The notes under the pieces were generated by a model. The model had not been told where the DNA came from, ran no database searches, and saw nothing but the letters and a program-made list of their open reading frames with translations. Source: Rotaria socialis (lineage: Eukaryota; Rotifera; Eurotatoria; Philodinida; Philodinidae). Taken from it: DNA of 64,000 nucleotides. Shown in pieces: positions 23,675-35,948 of the stretch (position 1 is the stretch's first letter; each line of letters starts with the position of its first letter). Position numbers and translations under genes: made by a program. Location of the stretch: contig CAJNYU010004537.1 of assembly GCA_905331475.1 (NCBI GenBank), positions 24,019 through 88,018 on the forward strand, written 5' to 3'.

Positions 23675-24754
23675 ATGGCATCCGGATTCATTAACAAAAC
23701 TTGCATGTCATGCAATGTAGGTTTAATAACTGCTATGTGTTATGAGTGTAAAAAAACTTTCTGTACGAAACATTTCGTTGAACATCGAGAAGAACTTTCT
23801 CAACAAATGAATAATATTTGTCAAGAACATGACATCCTATGTAGAGATCTGGCACATGAATTCAGTACAACACATCCTCTATTAGCACAAATCAATCAAT
23901 GGGAACAAGAATCGACTATTAAGATTCAAGCAGCAGCGAATGCAGCGCGTATTAAACTTCAACAACTACTTGATAGAAGTAAAAATAGTCTCGACGCATC
24001 AACTAGTAAGATAACTAAAGAACTTGAATCTAGCCGAACATCAAACAATTACACTGAACACGTTATAAAAACATGGAGTGATCGATTACAAGAATTGCGT
24101 ACGTTACTCAATCATCCAACCCCTATTCACATCGATTATGAAAATAACTTGGAATCAGAGATTCGCCTGATCAAAGTGACCGATGAATCATTAACAGGTT
24201 ATTTTGACGGAACATCGCACAGACATGAAATTAATAACGAATGTTCTCATAACCCGAACTTCTGTTTTCGTGAAATATTCGATGATGTTTCCGGGAAAAT
24301 CATATTATCAGAAGAAAATCGTGTAGCAACATGCTTAGGTGATTATCTAGATAGATCGTGTGTCAGTTGTCTTGGTCGATATTCATCCGGAAGACATACT
24401 GTTCGTTTTAGAATCGAAAATGCTGACATGACTCATCATATGTTTTTTGGAGTTGTTAATTCGTCTGAAAAACTTGTGAAAGATTTAGCGAATTCAAAAT
24501 CATTCTATGGTTGGTGGGACCTTGCCTATTATGTTGTTGGTGGTAACAAGAAAAAGTACGACTCAACTAAAACGCTTCGAACAGGAGATGAACTTAGATT
24601 TGTACTGGATTGTGATAACAAACAAATTATACTTGAACATCACAGAACGAATATAATTCTTAATTTAGCTATCGACATTCAACTATGCGTATTTCCTTGG
24701 AAAATTATCGTTTTACTACTTGATAAAAGCAGTTGTGTGAAAATTCTTCATTGA
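23675..24754 (+). CDS. B-box / coiled-coil / SPRY-like protein, copy 2
   Basis: Intronless, 359 residues, same architecture as its upstream neighbour. Zinc ligands follow CMSC..CYEC..CTKHFVEH near residues 10-38. The coiled-coil shares the block INQWEQESTIKIQAAANAARI. The C-terminal sandwich has YSSGRHTVRFRIENADM, MFFGVVNSSEK, WWDLAYYVVGG, GDELRFVLDCDNKQIILEHHRTN and FPWKIIVLLL. Unlike copy 1 it carries an aromatic WW in the loop before the GDEL strand (WSDL in copy 1), and an extra Asn/His-rich insert ahead of the sandwich (about 180-200). A TATA-like box lies about 65 bases upstream. Role unknown; tandem divergence suggests ligand or partner diversification. Confidence 0.85.
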   Translation: MASGFINKTCMSCNVGLITAMCYECKKTFCTKHFVEHREELSQQMNNICQEHDILCRDLAHEFSTTHPLLAQINQWEQESTIKIQAAANAARIKLQQLLDRSKNSLDASTSKITKELESSRTSNNYTEHVIKTWSDRLQELRTLLNHPTPIHIDYENNLESEIRLIKVTDESLTGYFDGTSHRHEINNECSHNPNFCFREIFDDVSGKIILSEENRVATCLGDYLDRSCVSCLGRYSSGRHTVRFRIENADMTHHMFFGVVNSSEKLVKDLANSKSFYGWWDLAYYVVGGNKKKYDSTKTLRTGDELRFVLDCDNKQIILEHHRTNIILNLAIDIQLCVFPWKIIVLLLDKSSCVKILH

Positions 24755-26383
24755 AATAATTTTATCCTTAAATCTTCTTTATAAAATAAAGTAATAAAAG
24801 AAAATCGATGAGTTTCCCTAATGATCTTCAGGGGTGCTGGTTGGTTCGGAAGAAATACTTAATAACAAACTAATGAGCACTTCAGTAGTGTCAACATGAT
24901 TTCATCAAAACGGACTCCTATGTATAGGTCGATTTCTTTCGCCGTGTCGATATACTATTAGAGGCGATTCTTCTTCTTCTTGTCGCAGACACTTGTCTTC
25001 AATCTTCCTTCGTTAAATTCTACTTTGTCTTAAAAGCATTTTAAGGAAGTTCTTTGGAAAACAAATTTGAGATATTTGTAGCTCATTTAAGTTTTGATGC
25101 TACGAAGATTTCCTGACACGAATTAATTAGGAAACTTTCTTCATCATTAAATTTACAGTGCTGCCAACTGCCCATTCGATCAATGATAGTGACGAATAAA
25201 TCTATCGTGATGGGTATATATCAACTTATGTGAGAAATACTCTTATTTTGAAAGATCAACATCAGATACCTTTGATAGATATTATCTGTTCGCACACAAT
25301 GTATCTTAGGCTTCTCGAGAAGTGCACCTTAGAAAGTATTGTTCAAAACTAACTGATATGAAAAATGTTTTAGAACCCGTCGCTGTGTTTCTATTCAAAT
25401 GACTTCATCTGAAATATCCAATTATGGATTGCACTCGTACAATACAACGACAATAAATAGACTAACGCTTTTTTGTCACGAATATTTTGATAGACGATGT
25501 CAACCAATACTACATTTCTAATTGTTATTTTACAATAAGAATCTTCTATTTCATAGTACTTACCTAGAAGCAAGGATAGATTAAGTAAGTGTAATTGAGT
25601 CCAAAATGAGTTAGATATGATCTAGAATAATTACTGAGGCAATCGAACGGCCAACAAAATTTTGCTTGCAATCTACTTCATCAATAGATTCAATGAAAAA
25701 CTCCAAAAAACAAAGTAACTACTCAAAAGTTGAATGAGAATTTTTACAAAATTCAATGTGTCTCTACAGTTGGACGTCAAGGTGACGTCTCGAATCATCT
25801 TTGTAACCAACCACAACCAATTATTTGGAAATTTAAGTATCTCAAGAAAATCGGATTAATAAAGAGAAGATTATTTTTTCATAATAAAATCATTAGTAGT
25901 GACTGAGCTCGTTGCAGTAGTATTATTTCTTTTTTCAGTACGGTACTAGCATTATATTCAAATCATTAAAATGGATTGCAAAAGAAAGAAAAAGCATACT
26001 GATCACCGAACCAATTACACATCACTCAACAGGCAATACAAACGGTTTCGTCTGCTGCTTCATGGCGATTACTATGGAAAATAAACTGTGACGAGAATTG
26101 TTTGCTGAAATTGCAGCATGCTTTTGTTTTCAACTATTGAAAGGCATGTCTATTTTTATTGTTATGCTTATCTTGATCAACTTCAACCGTCTCCGTTTTT
26201 TCTTTCTCTTTCTCTCGTCTTTTTTTTTGAAATTGCCTGACAAGGACAAAAAATTTACGTCTACTATTGCTTCGACATTCGTCATCGTCTTACTTTTTGT
26301 TTGCTTTCAATAAGCGAAGGTTGCATCAATTTTTGTGTTAGTGTACATTAAATATCGATTCAACATCTGTCGAATATACAACG
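24755..26383. other. Spacer between B-box copies 2 and 3
   Basis: About 1.6 kb, AT-rich. AATAAAGTAATAAAAG just after the copy 2 stop (24784-24800) serves as a likely polyadenylation signal. No decayed fourth B-box copy was seen on either strand. The Phe/Leu-rich open frame at 26098-26313 lacks motifs. Confidence 0.4.
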
Positions 26384-27385
26384 ATGAAAAAAAAATGTGT
26401 TAAGTGTAAAAAATTCGGCCAAATATTTACATGCAATGGATGTCGAGAATTATATTGTGATAAACATATTGCTGAACATCGTGAAGAATTATCGCGTAAG
26501 ATGGATGAATTTGACAAAGATTATCATCATTTTCAAGAAGATTTAAATGAAAATGGGATTATTCAAACTTATCTATCTCGTATTGATCAGTGGGAACTGG
26601 ATTCAATGAAAAAAATTAGAAAAGCCGCTGAAACAGCTCGCCATGATTTATCGAAAATGTTCGATCGAATGAAAAATCAATTGAAAACAACTTGCAATGA
26701 AATAAATGTTGATATAGAATCAAAACAACAAGAAAAGAAGTATTCAGAAACCGATCTAAATAAATGGATCGAACAATTAGAGCAACTACGAAATATTCAT
26801 AAAACTTCATTTACTGATGAGATTATTGATGAACAACAATCGTCGATTCAAATGATTAAAATTGTCGATAGAAACGAATCGTTTTCGATTGATGAATTTC
26901 ACTCGTACCCTCCGGAAAAATTCGATAAAATCGTCGGTAAAATTACTCTATCCGATGGGCAACGTACAGCAAAATGTTCAGGACGTAAATGGAACGGTTC
27001 AGATGTTAGCGGTAAAAATCTCTACTCATTGGGTGTTCATACTATTCGTTTTCGAGTTAAAATCGAAGGAAAAAATAATCCTTTCTTCGGTATTACGTCG
27101 TCTGTAACAGCATTGAATCCGTATAATCAAAAAACTCCCTATGCTTACGGTTGGTGGGAATTACCGCTCGATAAAAATGAACCAGACAAAAGCAAAGATC
27201 AATCTATTCGAACAGACGATGAACTAACATTAACATTAGATTGTATTAATAGTCAAATTCAATTTGAACATCATCGAACTAAAAAAATTGTTTATGAATC
27301 TATTGCACACGAACTATGTCCTCTTCCATGGAAAGTTGCAATTGTTTTGTATTCTCCAGGTGATTCTGTTAGTATTTTATCATAA
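26384..27385 (+). CDS. B-box / coiled-coil / SPRY-like protein, copy 3
   Basis: Intronless, 333 residues, the shortest paralog. It starts almost directly at the zinc site (MKKKCVKCKKFGQIFTC), with ligands CVKC..CNGC..CDKHIAEH. The coiled-coil block reads LSRIDQWELDSMKKIRKAAE. The sandwich has YSLGVHTIRFRVKIEG, PFFGITSS, GWWELPLD, DDELTLTLDCINSQIQFEHHRT and PLPWKVAIVLY. The N-terminal leader and the central linker are shorter than in copies 1 and 2. Same strand and intronless state as the others suggests tandem duplication of an intronless ancestor. Function unknown. Confidence 0.85.
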   Translation: MKKKCVKCKKFGQIFTCNGCRELYCDKHIAEHREELSRKMDEFDKDYHHFQEDLNENGIIQTYLSRIDQWELDSMKKIRKAAETARHDLSKMFDRMKNQLKTTCNEINVDIESKQQEKKYSETDLNKWIEQLEQLRNIHKTSFTDEIIDEQQSSIQMIKIVDRNESFSIDEFHSYPPEKFDKIVGKITLSDGQRTAKCSGRKWNGSDVSGKNLYSLGVHTIRFRVKIEGKNNPFFGITSSVTALNPYNQKTPYAYGWWELPLDKNEPDKSKDQSIRTDDELTLTLDCINSQIQFEHHRTKKIVYESIAHELCPLPWKVAIVLYSPGDSVSILS

Positions 27386-29621
27386 GAAATAAAATATTAT
27401 AGAAGAAAAAAACATTAAGCCACTTTATTGCTTCATTTACATTTACAAGACAAACAAGAAGAAGGCTTTCGTTTTATTTCTTATAGAGTTTCATCGTTAA
27501 ACTTGATTTATGAAGTTGTACCCATGTAATGTTCAATGGTATTGAGTACTTGTTCTGTGATTTCTCTTGCTAAGTCATCACATAGATTGATAATTATTGG
27601 TAAATGTTTTGTTGATATTGTTATGTCATCATGATTTAAATTCATTGAATCATATTGAGCCGTACAGTCAGACATCAATAATCATTTGTCAGTAGAATAT
27701 ACTAAAAAGAAGAAAAAAAGCATTAGCGCTCTGTTTATGCAACTCAAATGTACTGATCATTAGAGTGTTGTTATTATTCATGTGCATGAATGCGTTTTCC
27801 GACAGCTAATTGACTGGCAAAACATGCAGTAACCGACTGAGAACGTGTCCGAATAGGAAAAATAAAAGATTGGGTTGTTTTTTTGTACTAGCAGTAAATT
27901 TTCCGAGTGAATAAACAACTTTTGAGAGATTCCAGATGTATGGAATTTAGTCCTATAAATGGTTAGCATGAATCAATAAAGCACAAAGAGCTAGAATTTA
28001 TTATATCAAAGCAGTTTATGCTAATTGGAACTCGTATGATATAATTACTATACACTAGATTTCAGTTACTGTTAATCGACCAATCAAGAAAACAAAACTT
28101 CACTTATGCTTATCAACCTGTACGAATATCGAGTATTTCGAGTTTAGAAAAATAAAAGGCAGTTAGTTGTGAACACATATGCTGTCGTGTTATTTCTCAC
28201 TAGGGAAATCAGAGAAGTCATTTTTTGCAATTGGCAACGATAAGAACACTTTGAGTCAACTTAATATCACAATAAATGGCCTTTCCAAGATAATATTGAA
28301 AAAACAATGAATACCGTTGAGTTAATTATATCATCAATAATTCCTAGGAGATCAGCATGGATTTCTTCGCAACGCTCGTTTGAAGACAACTTCTAAATGT
28401 ACTATTTTGCTCAGTTAAGATATGCATTCGGGTTCTAATATTTCTGCCAATGTCCGAAAATATAGTTCAATCTAGTTATTTCTCTCCCAATCTCGCTATT
28501 TTTGAGTAGAACTCGTCAAAATTTTTTCTTCTTCTCATTTCAGCAAATAGCATCCGGGTCAATTCATACAGATATCATTTTTTGCAAACTATCCTTATTA
28601 TAAACTAAAGTTAGCCATTTTCTTAATCGAGTACGAAACGATGAATTTTCTTCAAGACTAATAACTATAAAGATTTGATCTTGCGATCGAATCAAACGTT
28701 TTCTTCTACCATTAAACATAACATTGCATAGAAAAAACAAAATATCAGAGTACAAGATTTGAAGTCCTATCTATGCATAACTTATATTCTAAGTCAATGT
28801 ATTGTACCCGAAAATGTTTTTCAACCCTCTAAATCCACATGGCTGAAAATTATAGTCTAAATATATTATTGAATATGTTTCTTTTTTTTTTCCTATAGTT
28901 TTATTTTGGCCTACCTTATAAGAGTATACAAGTGTAATAAAATAAAGTAAATGAAAGTTTTCTGTTACATGGTGCGTTGTGTTCCATGTCGTGCTAAAAT
29001 ATAATCGATGGGTTACGGTTTCTTTTTCTTGTTCTATCATTCATGTCACATCATTTATTTCTTAGCACATTGTGTGAGTGTTGAATTTTATTCGCAACTA
29101 AACCCAAGAGTAACTTTATCATTCTATTTTATACGACTTCATTGATTTTTGTGTTTTTGCATAAAAATGAAGAACTAAGCACTGCGCAATAAAAATTTAC
29201 TATCGATGTTCTTTAGAAAAATAAATATAGAAACAAAATGGCGTGACTTACTAAGCCCGAAAGACGCATATTACCACGATATTTTTACTAAACTAAGTGA
29301 GTTCTGCTGAGAAATAAATCCAATGGTTGTTTTTTAATGTAGCACACGGAGTTTCCATCTCAAACTCGCAGTTCATTATTGCTGTATTATATTATACGAT
29401 GTATAATCTATGCTCGTAGGCGTAAATATCTGTCCTCCGGAAAAGAAAATCGGGATGAAATAGATAATCCTATCAATTGAATTAAGTTTTTCCTTTAATT
29501 GTAAGACATAGCTAATAGACTTAAAGATTACCTTGAATTCGAATTAGCTTTTCAGATTAAAAATCAAGTATTTATTTTATTGAAAAAAAACAAACTGTTA
29601 TTTTAATTTGACAATTAGATT
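27386..29621. other. Intergenic stretch between B-box cluster and EB-module gene
   Basis: Apart from the small open frame at 27508-27675 (listed separately) nothing is recognised. AATAAAATATT follows the copy 3 stop (27389) as a probable polyadenylation signal. The frames at 28564-29040 (minus) are AT-rich chance openings. Confidence 0.4.
27508..27675 (-). CDS. Small hypothetical ORF, 55 residues
   Basis: ATG at 27675 to TAA at 27508. The product begins MSDCTAQYDSMN and ends in a helical, amphipathic half (LCDDLAREITEQVLNTIEHY). Its balanced acidic/basic composition is more protein-like than the Phe/Lys-rich chance frames around it. No family is recognised. It could be a small protein or a terminal exon; there is no clear acceptor before the ATG. 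Confidence 0.3.
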   Translation of the reverse strand: MSDCTAQYDSMNLNHDDITISTKHLPIIINLCDDLAREITEQVLNTIEHYMGTTS

Positions 29622-31886
29622 TCAAGCACAAAAATAATTAGTACATGTTCCACTAGTACATTCAAAGCCATAAGTACATGCCACACTACTTGCTTTCTTC
29701 AGAATACAATTAACAGTAACGATATCAAGATAGTATGTAGCGGGACAAGTACAGGTTCCAGCCGGACAAGTCAGTGGACTCGAACATTCACTACTGGCAA
29801 CTGTACACGCTTGACCTGCGCCTAATGTTCCAATGCAAGCAGTACCACTCCAATAAGTGCCTGTTGCACATGAACATACAGACGATGTACAAACAAGTCC
29901 AACAAGGTCATTACATGTCGAACTCGTCGAGCACGTTGCTAATACCGTTGATTTTGTCGTACAAGTAGCTCCTGTAGAATTATAAAAAGCATTGGAACTA
30001 CATTGACATAACCCGCTTGTCGTTGATGAGCAAGTAAGACTTAGTGCTGATGAACATTCACTTGTAACAAATATATTGGCAAGACATGTTTGTCCGTATG
30101 TTGAATAAGTTATACAACTATTTAAAGTTGCATTGTAATACGTCGTTGCTGTACATTGACAAATACCCAATCCACTACATTGTCCATTTGTGGGACATTG
30201 AGTAGTTGCTGTACAAGAATCGTATAGATATTTCTGCTGTACACACTGTGTAGTATTCCAATAGTAATACGTTGGACAAACACACAATGATGTTGTTGCA
30301 CTACATGAAAGACCTGCGGTTGTATCACAGTAAGGTCCGGACACTGAATTGCAAGCTGCATTATGTGTAGCACGTGTTAAACATGTACTTCCAGTATAAT
30401 ACTGCGATGTTAGACATTGACAAATACTTGATACACAATATAATCCTGTTGCGCATTGTTCCTGTTCAGTACAAACTGCTCCATATGATTTTAATGCTGC
30501 ACATTGCGCTGTTGTAATATCATAGTAATAAGATCCGTTTGTGCATTGACATCGAAGTGTACTAGCAACATTAATACAATTGGCATTTGTTATGCAAGGT
30601 GATTCAGCAACCGTACAGGTATCGCCCGGATAAAGTCGTGATTTGCAACGAGCTGATGCTGTTGAATAGTAATATGCTGATGGACATAAACAAATTCCAG
30701 ATGTTGTACATTGCAATAATATAATATCATCACAATACGGACCAAACGATGAACATGATTGATTATATAGAACTTTGTTTAGGCATGTTTGATTTAATGT
30801 ATAATAATATCGAGTATCGGTTCCACATAAACAATAAGATACGCCATTGACACTTGTACATATTAGATTATTAATACAATCGGCTGTTAGCGAACACGAT
30901 TCATTGTATGTTCTTGGTGTTATACATCCTCCGTAGAAAATTGAATATGTTGTGCCACCTATACATTGGCATATCAGAGTACCAGTAACATTAATACAAT
31001 GGGCATTTGTCATACATTGATAAGACGCGGTACATACGTTGCCAACATGTTTCGCCCGATCACATGTATCTGTGTTGACATTGTAATACCACTCGGTTGG
31101 ACATCGACAAACTCCACCAATACATACAGCCGTACTTATACAATTGCTATCTGCATAACCTAGATTTAGTAAAAATAAAATAACAAGCTTTCAAGACGAT
31201 GATTATTCTCAATAGTACGTACAAGTATCTTCATTAGGTTCACCTAATTTTTCACATTGCAATGTTAATGCACTATAATACCCAGTTGAATTACATGTGC
31301 ATACACCTGAAATGCATTCAAATGTAAAAGCGCATTCAACATCATATGTGCATGATTGTCCATAGGTTTTGTCCAGGGCACATCGTCCTGTTGTTGGACT
31401 TGGATAATAATTTGTTATACATCGGCAAATTCCATTGGTACACAACGCATTTGTAAAACATTGATTATCAGCTGAACACGAACGACCAATGCCTACTTCT
31501 GTAATACACAAGCCAAGTGTACTATCATAAAAATATCCTGTACTACATAAACAATAACCACCCGTGCAAACAGCATTATTCATACAAATTGATTGTGATG
31601 AGCAACTCTCATAGATTGATCTTTTTCGTGTTCCTAAACCTATGCCAACGCCAAGAACAGTGGCAAGCAGTGCAAGGAGAAGTAACAACCAAAGCCAAAA
31701 ACACCAACGAGGAAAACGAATATACGGACAACGAATACCCGATCCTGCTGTTGTAGGAGTAGTCCGTTGAGTGATAGGTTGAGTTTCGTCAATAAAATTA
31801 TCGTCGATCGTACGAATCGATCGACGATATAGATTTGTATTAGATTCGTCTCTGGTCGGAACTTCTTCTGCTAGAAAGCCTCGCAT
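29622..31886 (-). CDS. Type II membrane protein with many EB/EGF-like cysteine-rich modules
   Basis: Two exons (31886-31223 and 31159-29622) joined as EDT-C-YADSNC, with the junction codon rebuilt as Cys; 733 residues. A 60-residue cytoplasmic N-terminus is followed by one strongly hydrophobic helix (about 61-85, WLWLLLLLALLATVLGVGIGL) and no signal peptide, so the long C-terminal part faces outside. It holds well over a dozen repeats of about 40 residues with six cysteines, each of the form Y.G..C..(D/E)C......C..G.C.C....Y, the pattern of EB modules and related EGF-like repeats. Longer openings of this frame use a TTG at 31928; the ATG at 31886 is preferred. Such proteins serve as surface receptors or adhesion molecules; ligand unknown. 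Confidence 0.85.
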
Positions 31887-32177
31887 TGTATTAGTCGAAA
31901 TGACGATAAATTTATGAGAGAGCAACAAAATATAGCTCTACGATGATGATTGCTCTCAGCAGGAATAAATAAAACACAATATGATTTTGCATTGATTTCT
32001 CCTCTTCAAATGAAATTAGCCAAGTTTTTGAGAACAAAAACTTTTTTTCTACTTGAAAGAATAATAAATTTTATTTTTTTAGAATGGTTTCATCAATAGC
32101 TGTATGGCAAGTTTCAAGTGTGATACACTACACTTTGAACTCAAATAAAGAAACACAAATCAATACAAGAAAAAAAG

Positions 32178-34719
32178 TTATTTCCAAAGAGTTACATATG
32201 AGTCAAATGGTGCAGTTGTTTGTTGTTGATTTTTTCGCGCACTTGGTACTGAACGTGAATTGAAGACTAAAAATAGAATTGGCCAGTTACAATCTTCGCT
32301 GAGATTTGCTTCAGATTTCATCCGAAATGCTAGATGACAAGGTCACTTTACAGCATAGAGTTAAATTTAAAAGCTACGAGTAATCGCTATACACATAGGT
32401 TGACCAGGATGTTTCTGAGCTTTAATATTCTTCGCGAAAGGAGCTATGATATTGGGTTTTTTTTATGTCTGTATTTCTAAATTAGCAGATAAGCTCAATA
32501 TTTGAAAATGAACAGTCAAACACCAGCTAATTTTAATGAGTTCTCAATCTGCGAAATCATATTCAACTCGGTTAATTCAAATATCTTGGAAATCTTCTCT
32601 AGCCAATCATGATCTATCATTTATATTATACTTACCGTATCCTAAACAAGCCAGACTATCGCTATCATTCGTTCCATCGCATAGATCTCGAAGTGTAGTT
32701 TGTATTTTCGACTTGGCTTGATCGTTTCCATTCGAAATTCCATTCGTGGGACCACTAGCATTGTTGCCTATATAAGTTGAATCGTCAATTGATATGCGAT
32801 AGTCACGTACACGTCGTAAATAGCCTTTTAATACACAATATTGCACTAATTTTCTTTTTAGAAACAAAACCAAGTCAGTAAAATAAATGAGACAAAATAT
32901 TATCGACGTGTTTTTACTTTTCATCAATATTATTTGCTTTCATTTTATTCACGACATCTTTAACGAGCGATCCATGATCAAAAGCACATATCATACGAAA
33001 ACATTCATAAAATGAAACGCAATCTTTTGCGCCTATGATCATTCAAAGAAATGCATTATCGTGATAATAATCAAAGAAGAAAAGATGCATACCGCTTCGA
33101 CCAACAAAGAAAACGAGCTCTTTCTGTAATGGTGTATTTGTATAAAGTTCTTGAAGTTTTGGCGTAACGATATAGCGATTTTTATAAGAAAATATCGGAA
33201 CAAGTTTAATAACATTATGATAACTATAACGTAGAAATTTATTTATTAAGATATTTATTTTCATAATTCATTACATTAAATTTTGCATTGCTGCTTTGAC
33301 CAAATCAAGCTCTGTATCTGTGTCTTGTGCAATTTTATTTACATGCCGCAAACCATCAATACTGGCGATAACCTTTTTTTAATAAATAAAAGAATAAATT
33401 TTTTTTTTTCGTTTTTCACTCTCAAGATTTCTATAGTGTACTCGTTGCGTCATTTGGTCCATTTGTTCTAGTTCACTCAAATCGATATTGTTACAAAACA
33501 TTGGTACGTCCGATGAAGCGACCGTTGGCGGTTCAGCTCGTCGTTCAAGTAATTTCAGATTCACAATAACAGACGTATCTATAAACGAGCAACAGATTGT
33601 TGGCACAGTCTCTTTAAGACATATATCCCTTAGGCTTTCTCAGCTAATTCAAAGTAACTCTAGTGAAAATTTTGACTTGTTTTTCTAAAATCTATAGTTA
33701 GGACATAACCTATTTTTTGGTGTCTGGAATTCGAAGAGGGAATCGTGAAAAATCTTCGTTTTAAATTTACATTCATCACCTTTTTTCTTCAAAAATATAT
33801 GTGATTTCCACAAGATTTCGTAAGAGACTATGCAAAAATGTTTTCTTAATGAAAGATTTTAATTGACAAAGTTCAACGGATGGCATGCAAACTAGGATTT
33901 CCCGTCATTAGGTGTATATACGTATATGACTTGTTGTTTTGTTTTTAACAATACGATGCAGGATGTTGTTAGTTGCTTGATTTAGTATTTTTTTACACTC
34001 CAATTTCTCTCAATAGATTAAGGATCATGAAAAGTAACCATAATATCTTACACATTTTAACAGAGCATTCTTCTCCACTCTTGTTGATTTGTCTAACAAT
34101 TTCATTCAATGCCGGTTTTAAATGTTCTCTCTTCAGCGCATCATTTGTTAAGAAACACGAATCAACCTGAAATCAGAAGAAGCAGAAAACACAATAAGAT
34201 TTCATTGAGAACAAGTAATAAAAACAAAAACATTGAAATAACCTCTAATGTACGTAAATATTTCGCTAATTTCCGAACGGCAACTTCATATTTAAGTGCA
34301 TCCGCTTGCGATGGTATTACAAAACAAGCATTGAAACGAAATTCATTACGATTGTTTTTATATTTCTCTTGATCATATATGATCACCGGACATCCAATTA
34401 GTTTTTGATTTTGAATGGTCCTATTGGTATGCGAATTTTCTTTTCAAAAAGCAAAATATAATTTAATTATACATACAAAACAATCAATTTGTCTATTAAA
34501 TTCGGTTCTGGACAAAGAAAATTGCATACACATTGAAAGTTTTGACCTTCGCTGAAAATTGTTCTAGCCGTCTAAATAATGAGTTATTAAATAGAACACT
34601 TGTTGTTGTTGTTTTTTTTCTAATTTGAATCCTACTTCATGATAAACAAAAGCTCCTCTATTGATATCAAATTCAGAATATTGAATAGCATAAAGTACTG
34701 GTAAATTATCATTTGTCAT
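32178..34719 (-). CDS. NPRL2: NPRL2, GATOR1 complex subunit
   Basis: Nitrogen permease regulator-like 2, which with NPRL3 and DEPDC5 forms GATOR1, the Rag GTPase-activating complex that turns off TORC1 at the lysosome when amino acids are low. Ten exons (minus): 34719-34636, 34571-34477, 34420-34243, 34166-34052, 33578-33442, 33372-33275, 33223-33093, 33032-32918, 32853-32636, 32329-32178; 441 codons with all phases consistent. Family landmarks in order: YSEFDINRG, LIDKLIVLTIQNQKLIGCPV, RFNACFVI, VRKLAKYLRTLE, NLKLLERRAEPP, IASIDGLRHVNKIA, TELDLVKAAMQNL, KLVPIFSYKNRYIVTPKLQEL, KKLVQYCVLKGYLRRVRDY. It is longer than the human protein (380) because of a Gly/Asn-rich insert after the RRVRDY block and an extended C-terminus. 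The last exon is inferred from a strong GTAAGT donor and frame; without it the gene would stop 11 codons later. Confidence 0.92.
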
Positions 34720-35948
34720 TATGATCTTCTTTGAAATCTGAAGAAAGACAAAGAAACAACACAAAAAGAATTAGTCAAGGGTGTATTAAATTTGTCGATC
34801 GCATGGTTAATTTCATTAAAATGACGTTGGATCTTTTCCGAATTCAGGAATTTACATGGGTAGGTCAATAAGACCTTTCAGATTCAGTTTATTTTCAGTC
34901 ATTCTATACAATATACAATTATGATTTCTTTTGACAGCCAGAAGGAAAGTTGACAAGCATGATTTTGCCAAAAGCTTTTCATATAATAGCGAACAATTTC
35001 CTTTAACAACATGAAATAAATTCTTATGTAGGCATAGTAAAGAAAACAGCCTATATAAATATTAACGAACAATTCATGATTTTCTTGTTAGATTTTTGCA
35101 CACAATTATGTAGATGGAGAGATTTTTCATAGAAAATTTGTAAGGTCAAAAATATCACTGTGATATATTCGTGCTTTTCTTATTCTTTTGGAACTTCGCA
35201 ATTGTCATTCTCTCTGGAGAGGTATTAACAGATAACGTTTCTTTAATAAGCTAATAGCATTAGTATAATGAATACTTGAAGATTAGTAGAAGTCGAAAGG
35301 GCATATTATTAGTGCGTCCAAATGAAATGCACTGGACTAGAATTCTTGTCGTGTTCAAGTATATTTTATCTACGAGAAGAAGAAGAAGAAGAAAACAAGA
35401 ACAGCAACGACTTGCATTTTGCCTATAAGATAAGTTCATCGAGGAATTTATTCCTGTTTATGCCTCGCTTCGTTTTTCATGTGAACGTAATAAGATATGA
35501 CTAATAATGACAAGGATGAAATAACCGAAAGTAAATTGATAAGACTATTATTTTTTTATGAAAATTTTAAACAAAAAATGTATATTAATTACAATTGTTT
35601 TCTTTCAAGTCATTTTTATTTATCTAAGCGATCTACCTACAGCAGAGAAGAAGCCCCGTGAACAGAGAATAATTCCTTATTCTTCTTGCATGCCTATCCT
35701 ATTCAAAGCATAGGCCAATTATTCATAGATTCTGTTGTCTTCTTTCTCTTTACTGGTTTTCTTTTCTTTTTTTTTTAATAAAAATAGCAGAGAAATGAGT
35801 TCATCTCTGAACATTATCGCATATTCATATTAGATGAAAAAATTCACGTCACACGTCTCATGTAATTATACAAAACTATCTAACCAACTCTTCGAGCCAA
35901 CAACAAGAAGACAACACCAACTGTTATTATCTTTATAGATACACAATT
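34720..35948. other. Divergent promoter region, NPRL2 and GPCR
   Basis: Separates the start of NPRL2 (minus) from that of the receptor (plus). It is AT-rich with pyrimidine runs and a GAA repeat (35375-35392). No further gene is recognised; the 60-codon frame at 35322-35504 covers the GAA repeat and is not credible. Confidence 0.4.

Noticed and set aside
29774..30373. Open frames on both strands inside the EB-module exon
   Set aside because: Produced by the regular cysteine-rich codon repeats; the true frame is continuous from 31159 to 29622.
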